From positions 564,724 to 628,723 of the forward strand of contig CAVPHU010000005.1 of NCBI GenBank assembly GCA_963704815.1: a stretch of DNA of 64,000 nucleotides, given 5' to 3'. Source of the stretch: DATKWD01 sp963704815. GTDB lineage: Bacteria > Actinomycetota > Acidimicrobiia > Acidimicrobiales > Salinilacustritrichaceae. This document shows, piece after piece, positions 10,279 through 17,461 of this stretch; the first letter of the stretch is position 1, and each line of letters opens with the position of its first letter. The notes beneath the pieces were generated by a model. It saw nothing but the letters and a program-made list of their open reading frames with translations. It made no database searches and was not told the origin of the DNA. Both the position numbers and the translations under genes were made by a program.

Positions 10279-10598
10279 CTCGCCACCTCGGCCAGACAGG
10301 CCCGCACCTCGGTGCGGAGTTGATCGAACGTGTGTTCGTTCACCGGGCGTCGGAGCCCGATCAGGCACGCGCCATTCGGCAGCTCGCCGGCGCGATCGAG
10401 TTCGTCGAGCACGGCTCGGAGCCGCCGACGGGCCCGATTGCGGCTCACCGCCGACCCCATCGACGTGGTGATGGCGTAGGCGACCCGAAACGAGTCGTCC
10501 GGCGACACGACGAACCGCATCCACACCGCCCCGACGGTGCTCCGCCGACCGCGACGGAGCGCCTCGAAGGTTGCCCGATCACCGATACCCCGAATCAG
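10275..10598 (-). CDS. rnpA: Ribonuclease P protein component, non-canonical start
   Basis: A basic protein cofactor of RNase P, which matures tRNA 5' ends. The signature SAVSRNRARRRLRAVLDEL is clear. An ATG at 10526 would give only 83 residues and lose the conserved N-terminal strand. In the same frame upstream I read IGDRATFEALRRGRRSTVGAVWMRFVV, which is the typical RnpA N terminus. That frame has no ATG, GTG or TTG before the conserved block. The best candidate is CTG at 10598, overlapping the rpmH stop (CTGA), giving about 107 residues, the usual length; ATT at 10595 is an alternative. Tight coupling to rpmH is implied. Confidence 0.88.
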   Translation of the reverse strand: MIRGIGDRATFEALRRGRRSTVGAVWMRFVVSPDDSFRVAYAITTSMGSAVSRNRARRRLRAVLDELDRAGELPNGACLIGLRRPVNEHTFDQLRTEVRACLAEVAR

Positions 10599-10729
10599 GC
10601 GGACAGACGGGCCCGGCCCTTACGGCGCCGCGCCTTGACGATCGACCGGCCCGCACGGTCGGACATGCGATGGCGGAAACCGTGCTTCTTGGCCCGGCGG
10701 CGCCGGTTGGGCTGGTAAGTGCGCTTCAC
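10595..10729 (-). CDS. rpmH: 50S ribosomal protein L34
   Basis: A 44-residue ribosomal protein. The translation from GTG (10729) starts VKRTYQPNRRRRAKKHGFRHRM and ends KGRARLSA, the full L34 pattern. It is the first gene of the leftward rpmH-rnpA-yidD-yidC-jag-rsmG operon and divergent from dnaA, as in most bacteria. Its TGA overlaps the probable CTG start of rnpA. Confidence 0.97.
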   Translation of the reverse strand: MKRTYQPNRRRRAKKHGFRHRMSDRAGRSIVKARRRKGRARLSA

Positions 10730-11053
10730 GTCGTCACATCCTCAACTCGAGCGTCGCCCCTGCGCGGAGGAGACGCGGTCGCCGTGCATCGGCGTTGATC
10801 CGAACACCCCAAACTAGCCTGCCCCACGACGCGCGCGACAACTGAGGCCCCGCCGACCCGTATCGGCGAGACTCGTTGGGAGGGACCCCCGAGGGCGCGT
10901 GCTACGGTGCCCGTCCCACGACAGGCTGCACCATGTCGGGACCCGCGAGGGCGCCGACGAGACCTGCAAGATCGAGACAAGAACGCGCGGGGCCACGCCA
11001 TTGACAAGCTTGTCCACACCATGTGGACAAGCTTGTGGAGTGCCCTACACCAC
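10730..11053. other. rpmH-dnaA intergenic region (324 bp)
   Basis: This is the divergent spacer between rpmH and dnaA, and I see no protein gene. A TACGGT hexamer at 10903-10908 could be the dnaA -10, with TTGGGA at 10876-10881 a poorly spaced -35. Reading leftward, TTGTCG and TAGTTT could serve rpmH. The last 50 bp hold the perfect DnaA-box inverted repeat at 11004-11036. Apart from that palindrome I find no convincing DnaA-box cluster here, so I place oriC on the other side of dnaA. Confidence 0.6.
11004..11036. promoter_or_regulatory. Perfect inverted repeat of two DnaA boxes before dnaA
   Basis: ACAAGCTTGTCCACA (11004-11018), spacer CCA, TGTGGACAAGCTTGT (11022-11036). Each 15-bp arm contains TTGTCCACA (11010-11018 and complement 11022-11030), and each arm also has the inner palindrome ACAAGCTTGT. 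It lies 17 bp before the ATG at 11054. Two head-to-head DnaA boxes here point to DnaA autoregulation or to part of the origin. Confidence 0.85.
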
Positions 11054-12457
11054 ATGAGGAGACCGGGGTTGGAGGACGCCCAGCACATCTGGGACGCGTG
11101 CACCGGTCTTCTCCGCGAGCAGGTTTCCGATGCCGTGTGGCTCAGCTCGTTCCTCCCCGTCCGCGCCGAGTCCTGCGCCGACGGCCGCCTGGTCCTCTCG
11201 GTCCCCAGCAGCCTCGTCCGCGACCGCATCGAGAGCCGCTACCTGCCGCTCGTCCGCACCGCACTCAGCGATTCGGGCCGGGGCGACCTCGACGTGGCCT
11301 TCGACGTGCGCACCGCCGATCCCGGTTCCACGCCCCCGATCGACCTGGTCGAACGAGAGGCGACCGGCGGGCTCACCACCCACGACGTGGGGGAGGCCGC
11401 GCCGCTGTCCACCGACAACGGCAGCGACGGCGCGGTCCTCAACCAGCGCTACACCTTCGACGCGTTCGTCACCGGCTCGTCGAACCAGTTCGCCCACGCC
11501 GCTGCGCAGCGGGTGGCCGAGACGCCGGCCCGTTCGTACAACCCGCTGTTCATCTACGGCGACGCCGGCTTGGGCAAGACCCACCTCCTCCAGGGCATCG
11601 GCAACTACGTCCTCGAGAACTACCCCACCTACCGCGTGCGCTACGTCACGTCCGAACGCTTCGTGAACGAGTTCGTCGATTCGATCCGGCGTGGCACCAA
11701 CGACGCATTCAAGCGGCGCTACCGCGACATCGACGTGCTGCTGGTCGACGACATCCAGTTCCTCGAGGGCAAGGAACAGACGGTCGAGGAGTTCTTTCAC
11801 ACCTTCAACCATCTCCACCAGGCCAACCGCCAGGTCGTGCTGTCCTCGGACCGTCCACCCGACGACATCAAGAACATCGAGGAACGGCTCCGGAGCCGCT
11901 TCAAGATGGGCCTGCTCACCGACATCAAACCGCCCGAGCTCGAGACCCGCCTGGCCATTCTGCGCAAGAAGGCCGAGGCTGAGCCGGTCGAGGTCCCGCC
12001 CGACGTCCTCGAGTACATCGCGTCCCGGATCACCGACAACATCCGCGGTCTCGAGGGTGCCCTCATCCGCGTGTCCGCGTACGCCAACCTGACCAACCAG
12101 CCCCTCGACGTCGATCGGGCCGCCCAGATCCTCTCGGACCTCATCACCGAACGGCAGCCCCGACCCATCACACCGGCCAGCATCCTCGAGGCCGCCTCCG
12201 AGATGTTCGGCCTCGGCGTCGACGAGATCATCGGCAAGAGCCGGCGGCGGCCGCTGGTGAACGCCCGCCAGATCGCCATGTACGTCATCCGCGAGACCAC
12301 CGACCTCAGCTACCCCAACATCGCTCGTGAGTTCGGCGGCCGCGATCACACCACCGTGATCCACGCCGTCGACAAGATCGGCAACCTGATGAAGGAACGC
12401 CAGCAGATCTACGACCAGGTGACCGAGCTCAACCAGATGATCAAGCAACAACGATGA
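11054..12457 (+). CDS. dnaA: Chromosomal replication initiator DnaA
   Basis: AAA+ protein that binds DnaA boxes and melts oriC. The N-terminal domain I (DAQHIWDACTGLLREQVSDAVWLSSF) binds DciA-type or helicase partners. Domain III has GDAGLGKTHLLQ (Walker A) and VLLVDDIQFLEGK (Walker B). Domain IV carries the DNA-binding signature FGGRDHTTVIHAVDKI. The start is uncertain: ATG at 11054 lacks a ribosome site, whereas TTG at 11069 has AGGAGA at 11057-11062 with 6-bp spacing. The open frame continues upstream through the DnaA-box palindrome, which I do not take as coding. dnaN follows after 259 bp. Confidence 0.96.
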   Translation: MRRPGLEDAQHIWDACTGLLREQVSDAVWLSSFLPVRAESCADGRLVLSVPSSLVRDRIESRYLPLVRTALSDSGRGDLDVAFDVRTADPGSTPPIDLVEREATGGLTTHDVGEAAPLSTDNGSDGAVLNQRYTFDAFVTGSSNQFAHAAAQRVAETPARSYNPLFIYGDAGLGKTHLLQGIGNYVLENYPTYRVRYVTSERFVNEFVDSIRRGTNDAFKRRYRDIDVLLVDDIQFLEGKEQTVEEFFHTFNHLHQANRQVVLSSDRPPDDIKNIEERLRSRFKMGLLTDIKPPELETRLAILRKKAEAEPVEVPPDVLEYIASRITDNIRGLEGALIRVSAYANLTNQPLDVDRAAQILSDLITERQPRPITPASILEAASEMFGLGVDEIIGKSRRRPLVNARQIAMYVIRETTDLSYPNIAREFGGRDHTTVIHAVDKIGNLMKERQQIYDQVTELNQMIKQQR

Positions 12458-12716
12458 GCACGACCCCGACCGCGCGCACGTTCGGTGGACAGCGCGCCGG
12501 ATCCTCTGTGAACAACCTGTGGGCACCGTGGCTCGCCTGGGGACGCGAGGCCGACCATCACCGGAAGCCGGCGAAACCTGTGCAAACCTGGGGACAGCGG
12601 TCGGACAGAAAAACCGCCCCTGACCTGCCCCGATGTTTCGTCATCCACAATCCACAGGCCCTACTACCACTCCTATTCGGATGAATCATCTACCCCAATC
12701 GAGGAAGTGAACGATC
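12458..12716. promoter_or_regulatory. Probable oriC, dnaA-dnaN spacer
   Basis: A 259-bp non-coding spacer with several DnaA-box-like 9-mers: TGTGAACAA at 12507-12515 (one mismatch to the complement of TTGTCCACA), TCATCCACA at 12641-12649 (one mismatch to TTATCCACA), and weaker ones at 12518, 12589 and 12648. The stretch about 12661-12700 (CTACTACCACTCCTATTCGG onwards) is the least GC-rich part and could be the unwinding element. Actinobacterial origins normally lie here. No site is a perfect box, so the assignment rests on position plus cluster. Confidence 0.72.
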
Positions 12717-13814
12717 GTGAAGTTCCGTTGCGAGAGAGACCTGCTCGTCGATGCGCTGGCCACGGCTGGCCGCGCCGTGGCGAACCGAGGGTCGGCGTTG
12801 CCCGTTCTGTCCGGTCTGCGATTCGTGCTCGAGGGCGACGAACTGACCCTGACCGGGAGTGATCTCGAACTCACGATCTCGGTCCGAGTGTCGGTGAGTG
12901 GATCGGTCGACGGAGAGGCGGTCGTCCCCAGCCGCCTCGCCGCCGACGTGGTCCGCGCGCTCGATCCGGGCGCGGTCGAGTTCTCGTTGCAGGACGACCA
13001 GGTCGACATCACCTCCGGTCGATCCGACTTCAGCCTCCGCACGCTCCCGGCCGACGAGTTTCCCCGACTCGCCGATCCCGACGGCGACGAGGTCCAACTC
13101 GATGCCACCGCCATCGCCGCGGCACTTCGTCAGGTCGTCCCTGCCGCGAGTGCCGACGACCACCGTCCGATCCTCACGGGCGTGTTGCTGGCGGCCGAAG
13201 GGGCCGGGCTCCGCCTCGTGGCCACCGACAGCTACCGACTCGCGGTGCGCGATCTGCCGGGCACGTCGGTGCTCTCGGAGGGCCAGAGCGTGCTCGTCCC
13301 GTCACGTGCGCTGGCCGAGCTCGCCCGGGTCCTCGAGGACGACGAGTCCGTCACCCTCCGGTTCGGCGAGCGCGATGCGGCCTTCCGCGCCGGATCGGTC
13401 GAGTTGACCACCCGGCTGATCGAAGGCGAGTTCCCGAACTACCAGGGGCTCATCCCCTCCCATCAGCCCAACCGGCTCACCGTGGCCCGCGAAGTGCTGC
13501 TCGATGCTGTGCGACGGGTCAAGCTGCTGGCGCGTGAGAGCACGACACCGGTGCGTCTGCAGATGAGCACCGACGGGCTCGAGCTGGTCGCGGTGACCCA
13601 GGACGTGGGCGAGGCGCACGAGCAACTCGACGCGAAGTACGAGGGCACCGAGCTGACCGTTGCGTTCAACCCCGATTTCCTGTTGCAGGGCATCGAGGTC
13701 GCCGGGGGCGACGAGGTCACGCTCGAGACCGTCGACTCACTCAAGCCGGCGGTCCTCCGAGGGCTCGATGCCGAGGAGTTCCTCTACCTCCTCATGCCCG
13801 TGCGGGTTCAGTAG
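12717..13814 (+). CDS. dnaN: DNA polymerase III beta sliding clamp
   Basis: A 365-residue ring-forming processivity clamp. The three repeated clamp domains are readable: MKFRCERDLLVDALATAGRAVANR, then DDHRPILTGVLLAAEGAGLRLVATDSYRLAVRD, then the end LRGLDAEEFLYLLMPVRVQ. The last motif (YLLMPVR) is the universal C terminus. The GTG start at 12717 follows a GAGGA ribosome site at 12701-12705. recF follows after 9 bp, so dnaN-recF-dciA form one transcription unit downstream of oriC. Confidence 0.97.
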   Translation: MKFRCERDLLVDALATAGRAVANRGSALPVLSGLRFVLEGDELTLTGSDLELTISVRVSVSGSVDGEAVVPSRLAADVVRALDPGAVEFSLQDDQVDITSGRSDFSLRTLPADEFPRLADPDGDEVQLDATAIAAALRQVVPAASADDHRPILTGVLLAAEGAGLRLVATDSYRLAVRDLPGTSVLSEGQSVLVPSRALAELARVLEDDESVTLRFGERDAAFRAGSVELTTRLIEGEFPNYQGLIPSHQPNRLTVAREVLLDAVRRVKLLARESTTPVRLQMSTDGLELVAVTQDVGEAHEQLDAKYEGTELTVAFNPDFLLQGIEVAGGDEVTLETVDSLKPAVLRGLDAEEFLYLLMPVRVQ

Positions 13815-13823
13815 TCACCGCCG

Positions 13824-14900
13824 GTGCAACTGCATCGTCTGCATCTCGAGGACTTCCGGAACTACCGGACTGCAGACGGTGAGTTCGCTCCCGGGCTCAC
13901 GGCGATCCTCGGGGAGAACGGGCAGGGCAAGACGAACCTGATCGAGGCGATCGCCTATCTGGCCACGCTCTCGTCGATGCGGGGCGCGCCGAGCGACGCG
14001 CTCGTCCGGGCCGGTGCCGATCGAGCGATCATCCGGGCCACCGGCGAGCGTGACGGTCGCGACCTGCTCATCGAGGCCGAGATCGGTGGCCGACGACCGA
14101 CGGTCCAGATCAACCGTCAGAGGTTGAAGCGCACCCGTGACCTGCTCGGGGCCCTGCGCGTCGTGGTGTTCAGTCCGGACGACCTGGCGCTCATCAAGGA
14201 CGGGCCGTCGCACCGTCGGGCGTACCTCGACGACGTGTTGGTCGCCGTGCACACCAAGTACGACGCCCGCCGCAGTGAGGTCGACAAGATCCTCCGCCAA
14301 CGCAATGCGCTGCTCCGACAGGCCTCGGGGCGCCTCGACGCCGACACGGCGCTCACCCTCGACGTCTGGGACGACCGGTTCGCCACCGCCGGCGAGGCCC
14401 TGGTCTCGGCCCGGGTCAACCTCCTCGACCGACTCCGGCCGCTGTTGTCGGTCGCGTACGACGAGGTGGCGTCCGAACCGGCCCACGTGACCGTCGACTA
14501 CGTCGCCGACTGGCGAGAAGGTGGCCTCGCCGCGGCCCTCGAGGCGTCGCGTACCGTCGACCTCCGCCGGGGGGTCACCACCGTGGGCCCCCATCGTGAC
14601 GATCTCGCCATCGCCATCGGCGACCTGGCCTCGCGCACCCATGCGTCGCAGGGCGAACAACGGTCGCTGGCGCTCGCGCTGCGCCTGGCGGCCCACCGGG
14701 TGATCACCGAGGTCACCGAGTCCGCGCCGCTGCTCCTGCTCGACGATGTGTTCTCCGAGCTCGACCCGGTCCGATCGGGCGCGTTGCTCGAGCACCTTCC
14801 GGCGGATGCCCAGACGGTGTTGACGAGTGCCTCCGGTCTGCCCGAGGGTGCGGACCCCGACCGCATCATCGAGGTCACGTCGGGCACACTCGCAGGATGA
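13824..14900 (+). CDS. recF: DNA replication and repair protein RecF
   Basis: A 358-residue SMC-like ATPase that helps load RecA at gaps. Motifs: Walker A GENGQGKTNLIEAIAYL near residues 30-46, the RecF arm VFSPDDLALIKDGPSHRRAYLDD, the ABC signature ASQGEQRSLALALRLA, and Walker B LLLLDDVFSELDP. Length is normal. The start is GTG, 9 bp after dnaN. Its TGA overlaps the dciA ATG (ATGA). Confidence 0.96.
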   Translation: MQLHRLHLEDFRNYRTADGEFAPGLTAILGENGQGKTNLIEAIAYLATLSSMRGAPSDALVRAGADRAIIRATGERDGRDLLIEAEIGGRRPTVQINRQRLKRTRDLLGALRVVVFSPDDLALIKDGPSHRRAYLDDVLVAVHTKYDARRSEVDKILRQRNALLRQASGRLDADTALTLDVWDDRFATAGEALVSARVNLLDRLRPLLSVAYDEVASEPAHVTVDYVADWREGGLAAALEASRTVDLRRGVTTVGPHRDDLAIAIGDLASRTHASQGEQRSLALALRLAAHRVITEVTESAPLLLLDDVFSELDPVRSGALLEHLPADAQTVLTSASGLPEGADPDRIIEVTSGTLAG

Positions 14901-15199
14901 GCGACGTCGGTCCGCGCCGGATGGGCGACCATCTCGACCGGGTGTTGCGTGGCCTCGGGGCACCCGACGTCGACACGATCGAGATCGTGTTCGACCGGTG
15001 GGAGACCGTGGTGGGTGCCACCCTCGCCGAGCGCAGTCGGCCGGCGGCGATCGACGGCGCCGAGTTGGTCATCGCCGTCGACGAGCCCGCCATGGCGAGT
15101 CACCTCGGCTACCTCGAATCGAACCTGATCGAGCGACTCGACTCGCTCCTCGGACCCGGTCGGGTGAGCTCGATCCGGGTTCGCGTCGAGCGCCGTTGA
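14897..15199 (+). CDS. dciA: DUF721/DciA-type helicase-loading protein
   Basis: A 100-residue DUF721 protein. The fold is recognisable from VLRGLGAPDVDTIEIVFDRWETVVGATLAERSRPAAIDGAELVIAVDEPAMASHLGYLESNLIERL, with the conserved W and the final helix-strand GPGRVSSIRVRV. DciA is the ancestral loader of DnaB helicase in bacteria that lack DnaC (family knowledge). It overlaps recF by 4 bases, so it is translationally coupled, as in other actinobacteria. Confidence 0.88.
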   Translation: MSDVGPRRMGDHLDRVLRGLGAPDVDTIEIVFDRWETVVGATLAERSRPAAIDGAELVIAVDEPAMASHLGYLESNLIERLDSLLGPGRVSSIRVRVERR

Positions 15200-15431
15200 A
15201 CCGGCCCGTTCCGGGCCCCACCAGCGCCGAAAGAACCCGACCCGCCGATGGCCGGAACCCCGGCTGGTTCGGACTACAATGACGCCGTTGTGATTCGCGA
15301 GATCACCCCGACGGTCGGGGCGGAACAACCCCTGGTCAGCGGCTCGCACCGACAGCACTCGCCCCGCGTGGGGACCGCGTGGAACGCACGTTCCGCGTGC
15401 CGGGAGCACATCAGATGAAGAGGTCGCACTC
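15200..15431. other. gyrB upstream region
   Basis: A 232-bp spacer before gyrB. TACAAT at 15275-15280 is a good -10 hexamer without a clear -35. CCCCGAC-G-GTCGGGG at 15306-15320 is a perfect 7-bp hairpin. GGAACGCACGTTCC at 15381-15394 is an inverted repeat resembling a LexA box (CGAACNNNNGTTCG) with the outer base changed symmetrically on each side. Gyrase promoters are often supercoiling-responsive; nothing here proves the mode of control. Confidence 0.5.
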
Positions 15432-17372
15432 ATGACCGCAACCACCTCCTACAGCGCCAAGGACATTCAGGTCCTCGAAGGCCTCGATCCGGTCCGCAAA
15501 CGGCCCGGGATGTACATCGGTTCGACCGGGATCAGCGGGCTGCACCACCTGGTCTGGGAGGTCGTCGACAACGCGGTCGACGAAGCCATGGCGGGCCACT
15601 GCGACCGCATCGACGTCACGCTCCTCGCCGATGGTGGGTGCGAGGTCACCGACAACGGCCGTGGCATCCCGGTCGACAAGAACCCGAGCGGCGCGCACAA
15701 GGGCAAGTCGGCGGCCGAGGTCGTGCTCACCGTGCTGCACGCCGGCGGCAAGTTCGGCGAGGGCGACGGCTACAAGGTGTCCGGCGGCCTCCACGGGGTC
15801 GGCGTGTCGGTCGTCAATGCACTCTCGAGCCGGCTCGAGCTCGTGATCGACTCGAGCAACGACGGCAAGCGCTACGAGATGTCGTTCAAGAACGGCGGCA
15901 AGATGGACAAGAAGCTCAAGTCCGTCGGGTCGGCGCCGCGCCAGCGCACCGGCACCACCGTGCGGTTCTGGCCCGACGAGACGGTGTTCACCGAGACCAC
16001 CCGGTTCCGGGCCCAGACGATGCTCGAACGCCTCCAGCGCATGGCGTTCCTCAACGCCGGTCTCGAGATCCGCTTCCGCGACGAGCGCCCCGAGGCAACC
16101 GTCGAGCCGACGACGTTCAAGTACAACGGCGGCATCGTCGACTTCGTCAAACACCTGAACGCGTCGAAGGAAGCGCTGTTCTCCAAGGTGGGGTCCTATG
16201 CGAAGAGCGAGGACGACCAGGAGGTCGAGATCGCCTTCCAGTGGAACTCGGGCTTCAACAACGACGGCATCCACAGCTTCGCCAACGGCATTTCGACCAC
16301 CGAGGGCGGGATGCACGAGGAGGGCTTCAAGAAGGGGCTCACCAACGTCGTCAAGCGCTACGCCAAGGAGAAGGACCTCCTCAAGGGCCAGGACGACATC
16401 CAGGGCGAGGACATCCGCGAGGGGCTCACCACCATCATCAGCGTTCGCCTCCGCGAGCCCCAGTTCGAAGGCCAGACCAAGTCCAAGCTCGGCAACCCGC
16501 CGATTCGATCGCTGGTCGAGCGGGCCACCAACGATCTGTTGGCGGCCTGGTTCGAGGAGAACCCGACCGAGGCCAACAAGGCGGTCAAGAAGGCCATCGC
16601 AGCCGGCCGGGCCCGGGTCGCCGCCCAGGAGGCCCGCAAGGCGACGCGACGCAAGTCGGCGCTCGAGGGCGCCGGCATGCCCGAGAAGCTTCGCGACTGC
16701 TCGAGCCGGAACAGCGACGAGACCGAGCTGTTCATCGTCGAGGGCGACTCCGCCGGCGGGCCGGCCACCCAGGCGCGCGACCCGCGCATCCAGGCCGTGC
16801 TCCCCATCCGCGGCAAGATCCTCAACGTCGAACGGGCCCGTATCGACAAGATGCTCAAGAACAACGAGATCCAGGCCCTGATCTCCGCCATCGGCGCCGG
16901 CCTCGGTGAGGAGTTCGATCCGGAGAAGGTCCGCTACGACAAGGTGATCATCCTGTGTGACGCCGATGTCGACGGCAGTCACATCCGCACCCTCCTGCTC
17001 ACGTTCTTCTTCCGCCAGATGAAGCCGCTCGTCGAGCTCGGCCACGTCTACATCGCGCAGCCGCCGCTCTATTCGACGGTGGTCGGCAAGGAGAAGATCT
17101 ACCTCAAGGACGACGTCGCCAAGGACGCGTTCCTCGCCGAGCACCCGAACCACAAGAAGGAGTTCCAGCGACTCAAGGGGCTCGGCGAGATGGACTTCGA
17201 CGAGCTCGGCGAGACGACGATGGAGCTCGACAAACGGACCCTGCTCAAGGTGTCGGTCGAAGAGGCCGCCATCGCCGACGAGGTCGTGTCGGTCCTGATG
17301 GGCGACGACGTCCCGAGCCGCAAGAGCTTCATCCAGACCAACGCCAAAGACGTCCGCTTCCTGGACATCTAG
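15432..17372 (+). CDS. gyrB: DNA gyrase subunit B
   Basis: A 646-residue ATPase subunit of gyrase. ATP site: EVVDNAVDEAMAG and DNGRGIPVD, the lid GGLHGVGVSVVNALS. TOPRIM domain: ELFIVEGDSAGGPATQARD and DADVDGSHIRTLLLTFFFR. The C-terminal tail binds GyrA. The residue after SAGG is Pro where most GyrB have Ser. The length is that of the short form without the proteobacterial insert. The ATG at 15432 follows GAAGAGG. gyrA begins 89 bp downstream. Confidence 0.97.
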   Translation: MTATTSYSAKDIQVLEGLDPVRKRPGMYIGSTGISGLHHLVWEVVDNAVDEAMAGHCDRIDVTLLADGGCEVTDNGRGIPVDKNPSGAHKGKSAAEVVLTVLHAGGKFGEGDGYKVSGGLHGVGVSVVNALSSRLELVIDSSNDGKRYEMSFKNGGKMDKKLKSVGSAPRQRTGTTVRFWPDETVFTETTRFRAQTMLERLQRMAFLNAGLEIRFRDERPEATVEPTTFKYNGGIVDFVKHLNASKEALFSKVGSYAKSEDDQEVEIAFQWNSGFNNDGIHSFANGISTTEGGMHEEGFKKGLTNVVKRYAKEKDLLKGQDDIQGEDIREGLTTIISVRLREPQFEGQTKSKLGNPPIRSLVERATNDLLAAWFEENPTEANKAVKKAIAAGRARVAAQEARKATRRKSALEGAGMPEKLRDCSSRNSDETELFIVEGDSAGGPATQARDPRIQAVLPIRGKILNVERARIDKMLKNNEIQALISAIGAGLGEEFDPEKVRYDKVIILCDADVDGSHIRTLLLTFFFRQMKPLVELGHVYIAQPPLYSTVVGKEKIYLKDDVAKDAFLAEHPNHKKEFQRLKGLGEMDFDELGETTMELDKRTLLKVSVEEAAIADEVVSVLMGDDVPSRKSFIQTNAKDVRFLDI

Positions 17373-17461
17373 GAGATCACGATGAAAGACACAACGCGAC
17401 ACGAGTCCGACGAGGCACGAAGAGGACGGCCAGTTGCGGCCTCCGTGGCCGGGGAACGGAA

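Noticed and set aside
10907..11053. Extension of dnaA by 49 residues upstream
   Set aside because: It would translate the DnaA-box palindrome, has an Arg-rich atypical sequence, and no homologous N terminus is known to me.
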